NCBI GenBank assembly: GCA_028864975.1
Contig: JAGWLG010000009.1
Span: 54,145-118,144 of the forward strand
Direction of reading: 5' to 3'
Source: Thermoplasmata archaeon
Lineage (GTDB): Archaea; Thermoplasmatota; Thermoplasmata; Lutacidiplasmatales; UBA184
DNA length: 64,000 nucleotides
This document shows, piece by piece, positions 26,518 through 35,280 of the stretch. The notes beneath the pieces are model-generated. The model ran no database searches, had not been told where the DNA came from, and saw nothing but the letters and a program-made list of their open reading frames with translations. A program made the translations under genes and the position numbers. The stretch's first letter is position 1. Each line of letters starts with the position of its first letter.

Positions 26518-27807
26518 GTGGGAAAGGCCTCGGTCCAGGCGGAGTGGCAACCGCTTCGACGCGTCGTCGTCCGCCGCCCTGGGATGGAGACGTTCTTCGG
26601 CCTCCTAGAACCCTTCTCCTCCCTCTACGAGCGCGTCTTCTCCTTGGAAAAGGCGCGCCGGGAGCACGACGAGCTCGTCGAGACCCTCCGGCGCGGCTTC
26701 GGGGTCCACGTGCAGTACCTCGACGAGATCCTTCTGGAGGCGGCGGGGAGGGACCCCGAGTTCTACAAGGAGCTGGTCGACCGCGCCATGTCCACGATGC
26801 AGTTCGCCGGCGCGGGGGCGCGGCGGGCGCGCCGGGAGTTCGCGCTGAATCTCCAGCTCCTCGACCGGGAGCAGTTGATCCAGGTCCTCGCCCTCGCCCC
26901 GATGATCACCTTCGTGAAGAAGAAGGGCGCGCGCAGCATCCTCCCGTTCACCACGCTGCGCGTCCCGCTCACGAACCTCTTCTTCATGCGCGACCAGCAG
27001 GCCGTCGGGGACCGCGGGATCATCCTCGCGCGCTTGGCGAAACCCCAACGGCGGCGCGAGACGGAGATCACCTCCTTCGCTTGGCAGGCGCTCGGAGAGC
27101 CCCCGGTCCTCTCGATCCGTCGTGGGACCTTCGAGGGGGGTGACTTCCTCCCCGCGGGGGACTTCGCGCTGCTCGGGACGGGGGACCGCACTTCCCCGGC
27201 CGCGATCCAGGAGATCTTGTCCGCGGGGGTGGGGTTTGTCGAGGTGGGCGTGGTCCACCAACCCCGCCACCCGCTCCTAGACGCGCCCGATCCGATGGTC
27301 AACATGCACCTCGACACGTACATGAACTTCGCCGGGGAGCGCGTCGCGGTCGGCTACCCGGACATGCTTCGGGCCGCTCGCGTCGAGGTCTACCGACGGA
27401 GCGATGGAGGGCGATACCGCCTCGTCCGCAGCACCCGCCTCCTCCGCTACCTCGAGGTCGACCACCGGTTCCAGGTTGTGCCGATCACGACCTTGGAGCA
27501 GCTCTGCTACGCGACGAACTTCCTCACCGTCCGCAACCGTCGGATCCTGGTCCCCGACGTCGCTCGCAACGCCGAGAAGGTGCTGGCGAACCTTCGCAGG
27601 GCGGCGGAAGCGAACCCGGCCAAGTACCATCGACTGTACCTTCGCGCGAGCGTCGACTTCGGAGAGCTCCGGAGCACGGGGAGCTTCTTCCCGCACAAGC
27701 CGCTCGCCAAGGAGGTCGGGATTGAGGCCACCCAGGTTCCTCTCGCGAACCTGACCGGGGCCTTCGGCGGCGCTCACTGCCTGACCTGCGTTCTGGAGCG
27801 CAGCTGA
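26518..27807 (+). CDS. arcA: Arginine deiminase
   Basis: A 429-residue guanidino-group hydrolase converting arginine to citrulline and ammonia. Expected active-site blocks are present: PLTNLFFMRDQQ (Asp for guanidinium), GTFEGGDFLPAGDF (Glu/Asp), MVNMHLDTYMNF (catalytic His) and the C-terminal GAFGGAHCLTC with the nucleophilic Cys near residue 421. Length is close to the usual 410-420. No ornithine carbamoyltransferase or carbamate kinase gene is adjacent, so a full ADI pathway is not shown here. Confidence 0.92.
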   Translation: MGKASVQAEWQPLRRVVVRRPGMETFFGLLEPFSSLYERVFSLEKARREHDELVETLRRGFGVHVQYLDEILLEAAGRDPEFYKELVDRAMSTMQFAGAGARRARREFALNLQLLDREQLIQVLALAPMITFVKKKGARSILPFTTLRVPLTNLFFMRDQQAVGDRGIILARLAKPQRRRETEITSFAWQALGEPPVLSIRRGTFEGGDFLPAGDFALLGTGDRTSPAAIQEILSAGVGFVEVGVVHQPRHPLLDAPDPMVNMHLDTYMNFAGERVAVGYPDMLRAARVEVYRRSDGGRYRLVRSTRLLRYLEVDHRFQVVPITTLEQLCYATNFLTVRNRRILVPDVARNAEKVLANLRRAAEANPAKYHRLYLRASVDFGELRSTGSFFPHKPLAKEVGIEATQVPLANLTGAFGGAHCLTCVLERS

Positions 27808-28029
27808 CCTAGCGCCCCTCCACCGTGGTCCCCCTCGAAGCTTGATGTGGGTCCGCGGGATGACCCGTTCGGCCTTTGGCCAGGAGGTCTCCGGAAATGG
27901 TCGCATCTCTCGGATCTGTCGCGCCCCCGGAGACCCTGTAGACCCTCGCGTCCGCACGGCCCTCGGTGGCCGGGGGTCCGTTGAACATGGACGAACTTCC
28001 GGAGCTTCTTGGGTCGTGGGCCGGCCAAC

Positions 28030-28770
28030 ATGCCCAACACACCGTACCTGGACAAGAGCGTCCGCTGGCGACTGAACACCGGGAACCTCGCCTTCCACGA
28101 GCTCCGCTACCGAGAGGTCGCGGACGCCATCCTGGACGCGGGGCTCGCCACGGAGGTGATCTCGAAGATCGGCTCCGGGAAGGAGGCCGACGTCTACCTG
28201 GGCCTCCTTCATTCCCGGAGGGTCGCGATCAAAGCCTACCGGTACTACCGCACTTCGCACCGAGGTCTGCGGCCGGTCAAGGCCGAGGAGCTAGGCCAGG
28301 TCGCCTCGCGGGAGTTCGAGCTCCTCTCCTACGCGTTCGTGGGGGGCGCCCCGGTCCCCGAGCCCATCGAACGGGACGAGTACATGCTCTCGATGGCCTT
28401 CTTGGGAACGGCCGACGGCCCCGCCCCCCGCCTCAAGGATGTGCGACTGGAGGAGCCCGGGCCCTTCCTCGACGAGGTTCTCGAGGGCGTGGAACGCCTG
28501 TCGAAGGCCGGGTTGGTGCACACTGACCTCTCCCCGTTCAACATCCTCGTGCACGACGGCCATCCCTGGGTCATCGACTTCGCGGATGCTCTGCGGGTCG
28601 ATCGATTGGGCTCCTCCCCCTGGGAACGGTTGACGCTCGCCCGGACCGCCCTGACGAACGGCCTGGGGTCGCTGCGCAAGTACTTCCGGCGTTATGGTCT
28701 GGACTTTGAAGAAGCCCCGCGGGTGGACCGCATCATGGAACGGCTGGACCGCTTCGGGTTGATGCGATGA
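28030..28770 (+). CDS. RIO-type serine/threonine kinase (Rio1-like)
   Basis: A 246-residue atypical kinase acting in small-subunit maturation. The N-lobe P-loop is KIGSGKEADVYLG and the ATP-binding Lys is in RVAIKAYRYY. The catalytic loop is VHTDLSPFNILVHDG and the metal-binding Asp is in WVIDFADAL. The sequence fits Rio1 better than Rio2, as no N-terminal winged helix is present. ATG 28030 was preferred to a GTG 21 nt upstream. The stop overlaps the next gene by ATGA. The 222 bases upstream hold no gene. Confidence 0.92.
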   Translation: MPNTPYLDKSVRWRLNTGNLAFHELRYREVADAILDAGLATEVISKIGSGKEADVYLGLLHSRRVAIKAYRYYRTSHRGLRPVKAEELGQVASREFELLSYAFVGGAPVPEPIERDEYMLSMAFLGTADGPAPRLKDVRLEEPGPFLDEVLEGVERLSKAGLVHTDLSPFNILVHDGHPWVIDFADALRVDRLGSSPWERLTLARTALTNGLGSLRKYFRRYGLDFEEAPRVDRIMERLDRFGLMR

Positions 28771-29561
28771 AGTACCCGGCTTCCTCTCGATCACGCTCGA
28801 GGGCCCCAGCCTTCTTCCTCCTCCTGCGCGGTCCGCTCGGGGTGGGGAAGTCCACCGTCGCGCGGGCGCTCTCCCGCAAGCTAGCGGCGAAGGTCGTTTC
28901 GATGGACCGTGTGGTCGACCGATGGGCCTGGGACGGGGGTTCGGAGAGGCTCTTCCTCCGGGCCAACGTGGTGGCCGCGGAGATCGCCCGTCCCTCGCTC
29001 GAAAGGGCCGTTCCGGTGATCTTCGACGGTTGCTTCTACTGGAGGAAGGTGATCGAGGACCTGCGGGCCCGCCTTCCGTACCCCTCGAGGGTGGTGACCC
29101 TCCGCGCCCCCCTCGCGGTCTGCATCGAGCGCGACAGCGAGCGGAGGACCTCCTACGGCGAGGGGAGTGCGCGCGCGGTCTACCGGAAGGTGCGGCGAGA
29201 ACGGGTCGGGACGAGCGTGGATGCCTCGGGGGACCTCACAAGCACGGTAGAAGCCGTTCTCGCCCTCCTCAACGGGAGGGGACGATCGGGTGACGACGCT
29301 CGAGCTCCAGCAACTCGGGAGGGGTCAGGTCCAGGCATCCGACGAGCCGAACCACGACGGAAGGTCCAGGCCTCCGTCCCGACGAAGGACGCCGGCCCAG
29401 GCGCGACTCGAGCGCCCCCAGGAGCGAGTGCTTCTCGGCGGGGGAGAGGTGATGGAGGGGCGCGAGGCTCCTCTGCTTCACCGCGAGCTCCACACCGCGC
29501 GCCAGGTCCTGGCGATGGGCGTGCTCGAGCTCGGGGAGGAGCTCACGCTGGAGATAGTTGA
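28767..29561 (+). CDS. P-loop nucleoside/RNA kinase-like ATPase, probable run-on C-terminus
   Basis: The first ~170 residues form a P-loop kinase: FFLLLRGPLGVGKSTVARAL (Walker A), VVSMDRVVDRWAWDG, VIFDGCFYWRKVIEDL and a lid-like RDSERRTSYGEGSARAVYRKV. After LLNGRGRSGDD the frame continues for about 95 residues of Arg/Gly/Pro-rich sequence. There its third codon positions lose the GC bias seen elsewhere and it lies antisense to the gene at 29269. One frame over, a stop occurs at 29291-29293, where a normal end is expected. A frameshift or lost stop is likely. The function resembles small-molecule kinases; the substrate is unknown. Confidence 0.7.
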   Translation: MKYPASSRSRSRAPAFFLLLRGPLGVGKSTVARALSRKLAAKVVSMDRVVDRWAWDGGSERLFLRANVVAAEIARPSLERAVPVIFDGCFYWRKVIEDLRARLPYPSRVVTLRAPLAVCIERDSERRTSYGEGSARAVYRKVRRERVGTSVDASGDLTSTVEAVLALLNGRGRSGDDARAPATREGSGPGIRRAEPRRKVQASVPTKDAGPGATRAPPGASASRRGRGDGGARGSSASPRAPHRAPGPGDGRARARGGAHAGDS

Positions 29562-29646
29562 TCGCCTCACGCTCGGGAAGGTTCGACGGCACGGAGGGCG
29601 TGCGAGCACGGGAGGCCGCTTCCTGCGGCGTAGGCGGGTTGCCCAT
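29269..29646 (-). CDS. Hypothetical helical protein
   Basis: A 125-residue protein of unknown function. The ordered core is helical (PEREAINYLQRELLPELEHA, HRQDLARGVELAVKQRSLA and LSPAEKHSLLGALESRLG), followed by LVGCLDLTPPELLELERR. Third codon positions are strongly GC-rich, which supports this frame over the overlapping plus-strand frame. A TATA-like CTTAAGTA sits at about 29694-29702, about 50 nt upstream. It lies downstream of the pilus-like operon on the same strand. Confidence 0.6.
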   Translation of the reverse strand: MGNPPTPQEAASRARTPSVPSNLPEREAINYLQRELLPELEHAHRQDLARGVELAVKQRSLAPLHHLSPAEKHSLLGALESRLGRRPSSGRRPGPSVVVRLVGCLDLTPPELLELERRHPIVPSR

Positions 29647-29722
29647 CTTGGTGCTGGGGACCGAGGTCCTCGTACGAACGAGCGGGGCGTCGGTACTTAA
29701 GCGGCGAGTCGCCAGGGTGACA

Positions 29723-31540
29723 TCACGCGGCGGCGGCGACGCCCGGGGAGCCCGGAGGCATCGGCGCCTGGGGCCCGGAGGTCTTCACGCCCGCCTTGGC
29801 CATGTCTTCGCGGCACTCCGTCAGGCACCCCGCGGGCTCCTTGTAGTAGAAGGCGACCAGGCGGCCCACGTCGCGGTGCGTGAAGGGCTTCTGACGCGTC
29901 GCTTGAGCCTCCTTCCAGCGCATGAACTCCAGGACCTCGACGCGCCGGCGGACCTCGCGCTCCATCTCCTTCATCGTCCAGTTCTTGAGCACGGCGACCT
30001 GCTCGTAGACGTAGGAGTGCCCGCTGTAGAGGAAGGTGTCGTCCGGGGCGTTCCAGGTGTAGACGGCGTTCGTGATCAGCTCGTTGGTCTCGGGGTCCAG
30101 ACCCACGATCTCGGTCAGGCTCTGGACGCGCCGGGTCATCTTCGTCCCCACCTTCACCTGCTTCTGGAGCAGGACCAGGTGGAGCGCGGCGACGAGCGAG
30201 CGGGGGAGCGAGATGGGGGGGTTCTCCATCCGGTGGACCATCGCCGAGACGGATTCCGCGTGGAAGGTCGTGTAGCATGTCTTCCCCGTGGCCATCGCCT
30301 GGAAGACGATGAACGCCTCCGCGCCACGCACCTCTCCGACCATCAGGTACTGCGGGCGTTGGCGTAGCGCCGCCGCGAGCAGGTCGAACATGTCGATCTC
30401 TCCCGGGGCCTTTCCCGTGAGCACGTTCTTCATCCCGAACCCGCTGCGCGTGAGCGACGGGATCCAGTTCTCGTGCGGGAGGTTGAGCTCGCGCGTGTCC
30501 TCGATGGAGACGATCTTCATCTGGGGGGGGATGAACAGCAGCACGGCGTTGAGCGTCGTGGTCTTCCCCGAGGCCGTCCCTCCGCAGACCATCATCGAGC
30601 GGCCGTTCTCGATGGCCACCCAGAGGTAGGCCATCATCTCGGTGCTCATCGTCTTGAACTTCATCAGGTCGACCGGGGTGAACGGGTTGTCCCGGAACCG
30701 CCGGATGGTGAAGGTCGACCCCTTCTTCGTCACGTAGATCCCGAGCGTCGCCTGGAGACGGCTGCCGTCCGGTACCGTCGCATCCAGGACCGGGCTCGCG
30801 ACGGAGATGTGCTTCCCCGAGCGCTGCGCGAGCCACACGACGAAGGCGTCCAGCTCCTGCTCGTTCGTGAACTTCATGTTCGAGCGGATCGACTGGTGCT
30901 TGCGGTGGTAGATGTAGATCGGAACGCCCACCCCGTCGCACGAGATGTCCTCGACCTCCGTGTCGGTCATCGGCGCGTCCACGATCCCGTAACCGATGAA
31001 GTCCCGTTCGAGGTAGTAGAGGACCCGGCCCTTGGTGACGGGGGCGGGGGAGAGGTCCCACTCCCGCAGCATGTTGTCGACCATTCGGCGCATCTCCCGG
31101 CGCTTCGTGATCGGATCGACCTCGGGGAGAGGCTGGAAGCGGTCGATGAGCGCCACCTTGAGCCGCGTTAGGAGCTCCTCCTCCAGCGGCGAGAGGGGGG
31201 GCTCGATGACCTCGTACATGTATTCGTTGCGAGCGTTGTTGAACGTGATCCGGACGTAGGCGTAGGGCTCGCGGATCGGATAGGTCTCGATCTCCGTGGT
31301 GTCCGCGTCCGGTAGCCCGGGCTTGGGCGTGGGGACCGACCCGCTCGTGGCGTAGGTGAGCTGGGCCATCTTCACCTGCCGGGGGAAGGTCTTGTCGCCC
31401 CGGTTGAGCGTGGCCGAGACCTTGAGGTGGAAGGGGAAGAAGATCTTCTTTCGGCGCTCCACCGTCGGCACCGCGGGACCGCGATGCGCGGCGGGAGCAC
31501 CACCACGCCTCTTCGAGGTCTTCTGGAGGTTCGTGCTCAT
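29723..31540 (-). CDS. Type II/IV secretion-family ATPase (FlaI/TadA-like), copy 1
   Basis: A 605-residue hexameric motor ATPase for pilus-like filaments. The N-terminal domain spans residues about 80-300 (ERDFIGYGIVDAPMTDTEVE, FTIRRFRDNPFTP). Walker A is CGGTASGKTTTLNAVL (319-334), the Asp box is SIEDTRELNLPHENW, Walker B is YLMVGEVRGAEAF (398-410) and the His box is TTFHAESV. All catalytic motifs are intact. It is the last gene of a five-gene operon and follows a TadC-like gene by 3 nt. A homologous ATPase is encoded at 33606. Confidence 0.93.
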   Translation of the reverse strand: MSTNLQKTSKRRGGAPAAHRGPAVPTVERRKKIFFPFHLKVSATLNRGDKTFPRQVKMAQLTYATSGSVPTPKPGLPDADTTEIETYPIREPYAYVRITFNNARNEYMYEVIEPPLSPLEEELLTRLKVALIDRFQPLPEVDPITKRREMRRMVDNMLREWDLSPAPVTKGRVLYYLERDFIGYGIVDAPMTDTEVEDISCDGVGVPIYIYHRKHQSIRSNMKFTNEQELDAFVVWLAQRSGKHISVASPVLDATVPDGSRLQATLGIYVTKKGSTFTIRRFRDNPFTPVDLMKFKTMSTEMMAYLWVAIENGRSMMVCGGTASGKTTTLNAVLLFIPPQMKIVSIEDTRELNLPHENWIPSLTRSGFGMKNVLTGKAPGEIDMFDLLAAALRQRPQYLMVGEVRGAEAFIVFQAMATGKTCYTTFHAESVSAMVHRMENPPISLPRSLVAALHLVLLQKQVKVGTKMTRRVQSLTEIVGLDPETNELITNAVYTWNAPDDTFLYSGHSYVYEQVAVLKNWTMKEMEREVRRRVEVLEFMRWKEAQATRQKPFTHRDVGRLVAFYYKEPAGCLTECREDMAKAGVKTSGPQAPMPPGSPGVAAAA

Positions 31541-31543
31541 CGC

Positions 31544-32578
31544 TCAGCCTCCTGGGAGCACCACCGGCGGGACAATGAACCGCATGATGAACCAGCCGAC
31601 GGCGAGCATGACGCCGCCGTGCAGCATCCCCTCCGAGAGGCGTCCGGAGTGGATGACGCCCGCCATCATCCCGTCGCCCACCGCGTGGACGATGACGGCC
31701 GCGAGGAAGGCCAGGAAGACCGCCGGGATGAACGCGATGGAGATCCCCACTCCGCCGTTCCCCGCCGCGCTCGCGGCGGAGGACTGGAGCCCGGCTCCCG
31801 CCGTGACCATCTGGGGAAGGAACGTGACCGCCATGATGATGATCGTCACGAGGAAGACGAAGAACGAGATGTAGATCACCGTGAGGTAGGTGAGCATCGT
31901 GATCTTCCGCTGCTCCTCGTTGAGCTGGGTCTCGCGCGTGTCGTGTGCGACCATGGTGAGGACGTCCGCGACGTTCCCCCCGGCCTCGTTCGCCTTGATG
32001 ATGATCGAGACCACGCGGCGGGTCAGCGGGGTGTCGATCCGCTCCTGGAAGAGGGTGAGCGCGTGGGCCACCGGGACGCCCCACTCGAGCTGGCTCGCCA
32101 TCCGCTTGATCTCCTCTGTGAGCCGGCCGTAGCGCCCCTTGCTCGCAACGATGATGGCCTCGGGAAGCGTCATGCCGAAGCGACCGGCCTCCGCGACATC
32201 GCGCAGGAAGTCCGGAAGACGGGACTCGATGTTGTCGATCATCGTCGCTTGACGGTAGGCGACGATCCCGTAGGGGAAGAGCACCGCGAGGCCCCCGATC
32301 ACGGCCCAGTCGACCAGGGCGTTGGTATGGAACGACGCGTTCGCCTGGTCCTCCCCGGCCCGGAGGGTGAGGGCTCCGGTGGTCCCGGCGATGATCCCGA
32401 TGACGATGCAGACGACCATCACGGCCAGGCCAATGTAGAAGATGTAGATCGTGCGGAATCCCGCCTTCTTCGTTCGGGTGGCGGTCGCGATCACCGGGAC
32501 CACGGACCCGGCGGACTTCGAGACCTTGGGCTTGCCGACCCCGCCCGGGGCCTGGATCTTCACGTTCGCTGTCGCCAT
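31544..32578 (-). CDS. TadC/FlaJ-type membrane platform protein, copy 1
   Basis: A 344-residue polytopic membrane protein with the type II secretion F domain: IESRLPDFLRDVAEAGRFGM and later IIIKANEAGGNVADVL. Hydrophobic helices occur near residues 45-70 (IYIFYIGLAVMVVCIVIGII), 90-108, 245-268 (YISFFVFLVTIIIMAVTFL), 290-312 and 325-343. It would form the inner platform around which the ATPase turns. Spacing of 1 nt upstream and 3 nt downstream shows tight operon packing. Confidence 0.9.
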   Translation of the reverse strand: MATANVKIQAPGGVGKPKVSKSAGSVVPVIATATRTKKAGFRTIYIFYIGLAVMVVCIVIGIIAGTTGALTLRAGEDQANASFHTNALVDWAVIGGLAVLFPYGIVAYRQATMIDNIESRLPDFLRDVAEAGRFGMTLPEAIIVASKGRYGRLTEEIKRMASQLEWGVPVAHALTLFQERIDTPLTRRVVSIIIKANEAGGNVADVLTMVAHDTRETQLNEEQRKITMLTYLTVIYISFFVFLVTIIIMAVTFLPQMVTAGAGLQSSAASAAGNGGVGISIAFIPAVFLAFLAAVIVHAVGDGMMAGVIHSGRLSEGMLHGGVMLAVGWFIMRFIVPPVVLPGG

Positions 32579-32579
32579 G

Positions 32580-33605
32580 CTACTTCCCCTCGTTCGCGGC
32601 CAGGTACATGAGCGTCACGAAGGCGAACTGTCCCAGCGGGATCATGAGGCCGATGATCGCCCATAGGAAGGTCAGGACCTGGGCCCCGTAGTTCCCGACG
32701 ATGGCGAAGATGGCGAGCATGATCACGAGGAAGAGGGGGAACGCGACGATGGTCGTCACGAAGACCTCGGCGAGGAGACCCATGCTCTCCACGCGCTTCA
32801 GGAGGTCGAGCTTGTTCTCGCGCTCGTACTGTTCGGCCTTGAGCAGGAAGTAGGGCTTGAGCAACCCTCCGCTCGTCGCGGTGGTCACCACCCCCTGCAG
32901 GAAGTCCTGGAAGCGCTTGGAGGGGGTCCGGTTCGCGCCCTGCTTGATCGCGGTCAGGATATCGATGCCCAGGAGCTCGGTGTCCCGGGTGATCCATGCC
33001 GCTTCCTCCGCGACCTGGCCGTAGATCTTCTGCTGGCCGAGCTCCTTGAAGATCGCATCGATGTTGACGTCAGCGCTCGCCATCGCGGAGACGAAGCTCA
33101 TCGCGGCGGAGATCTTCACGTCGATCTTCTTCCCGCGGGACTTCGCCCGGGAGTGGGGCGCGCTCCTCAGGATCATCGGCAGGACGAAGAACATGATGAG
33201 GACGAGGACCGCGCCGATCGCGATCGGGATGAAGATGTTGAGGCCGCCCAGGACCCCCAGGAGCAGGATGATGACCCCGGCGAGGGCGAGCCCCGCGGGG
33301 AGCAGCACGACCCACTGGAGGAACATCACGTAGGCCAGGTATTCGTCGGCCCGGATCCTCATGTGCGCGCGAGGGAGCTCCTCGGCGAGGAGCGGGTCGG
33401 GGTTGCCCCGGACACGGTCCTTGAACATCCTCCAGGCCGTCACCTGGAGCGGCGTCAGCCCGGCGAAGTCCGGTTGCTCGCCCTTCTTCAGGCGGACGGC
33501 GCGGTGGACCTTCTCATCCACCTTCACCACGGCCGCGTGGGTCCGGTAGAGCGACTTGCGCTCCGCTTCGAGCCGGCCGAAGCTATCGACGGCTTCCGGT
33601 GCCAT
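32580..33605 (-). CDS. TadC/FlaJ-type membrane platform protein, copy 2
   Basis: A 341-residue F-domain protein. The cytosolic N-terminus (about 90 residues) precedes helices near 92-120 and 122-147 (IFIPIAIGAVLVLIMFFVLP). The F domain includes SAAMSFVSAMASADVNIDAI and DFLQGVVTTATSGGLLK. Two C-terminal helices close the protein (VFVTTIVAFPLFLVIMLAIF and VLTFLWAIIGLMIPLGQFAF). It directly abuts the ATPase gene at 33606. Together with copy 1 it may form a heterodimeric platform, as in Tad systems (TadB/TadC). Confidence 0.9.
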   Translation of the reverse strand: MAPEAVDSFGRLEAERKSLYRTHAAVVKVDEKVHRAVRLKKGEQPDFAGLTPLQVTAWRMFKDRVRGNPDPLLAEELPRAHMRIRADEYLAYVMFLQWVVLLPAGLALAGVIILLLGVLGGLNIFIPIAIGAVLVLIMFFVLPMILRSAPHSRAKSRGKKIDVKISAAMSFVSAMASADVNIDAIFKELGQQKIYGQVAEEAAWITRDTELLGIDILTAIKQGANRTPSKRFQDFLQGVVTTATSGGLLKPYFLLKAEQYERENKLDLLKRVESMGLLAEVFVTTIVAFPLFLVIMLAIFAIVGNYGAQVLTFLWAIIGLMIPLGQFAFVTLMYLAANEGK

Positions 33606-35264
33606 TTACGCCGCCACCTCCGGGCGGTAGCCGATCTTGGTCATGACCTCGGTCGCATCGCGGTAGTAGCTCGTGACCAGCTTCCAGATCTGGCGATAGT
33701 CGACCATCTTCTGCTCGACCATGTACTTGACCACGGCAACGCGCCGCTGGAACTCCGCCTCCATCTCTTCGTGGGTCAGGTTCTTGAGCTCCATCAGGGT
33801 GTCGAAAAGGAACGAGTGGCCCTTGAAGTTGAACGCATCCTTCGAAGGGTCCCATTCGTAGACCGTGTTCGTGATGAGCTCGTTCGTCTCGGGCTCGAAA
33901 CCGACGATCTCCAGGATCTGCTTGATCCTCCGGACGACCGAGTCCCCCACGCGCCCCTGGTACTGGATGATGACCGTGTTGAGCGCGGCGAGCAGGATGC
34001 GCGGCGTGTTGATGGGGGGGTTCTCGAGACGGTTGACCATGCTCTTGACGCTGTCCGCGTGCATGGTCGAGTAGGTACAGTGGCCCGTGGCCATCGCCTG
34101 GAACATCGTGTAGGTCTCCTTCCCTCGCACCTCCCCCACGATGATGTAGTTCGGGCGCTGACGCAACGCCGCACGGACCAGGTCGAACATGTCGACCTCC
34201 CCGGCGGCCTTCCCGTCCGGCCCCCGGTCGCCGGAGCCGCTCCGCGTCGCTCCGGGGATCCAGTTCTCGTGGGGCAAGTTCACTTCCCGGGTGTCCTCGA
34301 GCGAGACGATCTTCGCTGTGGGGGGGATGAACAGCGCCGCCGCGTTCAGCGTCGACGTCTTGCCCGAAGCAGGCCCACCGCAGATGATCATCGACTGCTG
34401 GTTCTCCGCCGCAAGCCAGAGGTAGGCGACCATCTCGGGGCTCGCCGTCCCCGCCAGCACGAGGTCGACGGGGGTCCAGGGCTTCTCCTTGAACCGACGG
34501 ATGGTGAAGCTCCCGCCGCGGGTCGTGACCTCCCGCGCATAGGTGGCTTGGACACGGTGCCCTTCGGGAGTGGTCCCGTCCAAGATGGGGGCGGAGCGGG
34601 AGACCTGCTTGCCGCAGCGCTGACCCAGGCTCACGACGAAGCTGTTGAGCGCGTCCTCGTCATCGAAGATGACGTTGGTCTTGACGCTCTCGTACTTCTT
34701 GTGGAAGACGTAGAGCGGGACCTCGACGCCATCGCAGGAGATGTCCTCCAGCGCCTCGTCCGCCATCAGGACGTCCACGGGTCCGTAGCCGACGAAGTCG
34801 CGGAGGATGTAGTAGGAGATCCGCTCCAGCGACAGCGGCGAGAGCGAGACCGAGCGGGTCTTGAGGTAGTTCTCGACCGTCTGACGTAGATGGGCCCGCT
34901 TGTCCGCGGTCTTCATCTTCGTCCCCTCGGCACCCAGGAGCTTGTCCAGGGTCTCCTTGATGTGTTTGAGGACGGTCTTCTCGCTCCCCGTGAGCTGGGG
35001 CTCGATGACCTCGTAGAGGTACTCCTTCGTACGGTCGTTGTAGGTCACCCGCGAGAAGGAATAGGGAGGCTGCACTCCCACCAGTTCCACCAGCCGAGAG
35101 GCCTTTTCCGGTGGTGGGGGAACGGCGGTGATGTAGGTGCCCGCGAGGTCCGCGCTCCCCTCTTTCGCTCCCGGTTCGGCGCCGGGGGCCGACGGCTTCG
35201 CCTTGAGCTTCCCCTTGGGGACGCGGATGACGTAAGCACCTTGGGTGGTCTGGGTCGTCGCCAT
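33606..35264 (-). CDS. Type II/IV secretion-family ATPase (FlaI/TadA-like), copy 2
   Basis: A 552-residue motor ATPase closely similar in layout to the one at 29723. It has RDFVGYGPVDVLMADEALED, FTIRRFKEKPWTPVDLVLAG, Walker A CGGPASGKTSTLNAAA, Asp box SLEDTREVNLPHENW, Walker B YIIVGEVRGKETY and His box STMHADSV. Catalytic residues are intact, so both ATPases could be active, for example as extension and retraction motors. It lies between the pilin-like gene (16 nt upstream) and the copy-2 platform gene (adjacent). Confidence 0.93.
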   Translation of the reverse strand: MATTQTTQGAYVIRVPKGKLKAKPSAPGAEPGAKEGSADLAGTYITAVPPPPEKASRLVELVGVQPPYSFSRVTYNDRTKEYLYEVIEPQLTGSEKTVLKHIKETLDKLLGAEGTKMKTADKRAHLRQTVENYLKTRSVSLSPLSLERISYYILRDFVGYGPVDVLMADEALEDISCDGVEVPLYVFHKKYESVKTNVIFDDEDALNSFVVSLGQRCGKQVSRSAPILDGTTPEGHRVQATYAREVTTRGGSFTIRRFKEKPWTPVDLVLAGTASPEMVAYLWLAAENQQSMIICGGPASGKTSTLNAAALFIPPTAKIVSLEDTREVNLPHENWIPGATRSGSGDRGPDGKAAGEVDMFDLVRAALRQRPNYIIVGEVRGKETYTMFQAMATGHCTYSTMHADSVKSMVNRLENPPINTPRILLAALNTVIIQYQGRVGDSVVRRIKQILEIVGFEPETNELITNTVYEWDPSKDAFNFKGHSFLFDTLMELKNLTHEEMEAEFQRRVAVVKYMVEQKMVDYRQIWKLVTSYYRDATEVMTKIGYRPEVAA

Positions 35265-35280
35265 TTCTCGTTCCTAGCTC

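Noticed and set aside
31427..34889. Long plus-strand open frames opposite the pilus-like operon (for example 33153-34889)
   Set aside because: These are low-complexity Asp/Arg/His/Val-rich translations antisense to conserved ATPase and platform genes, with no motif or promoter of their own.
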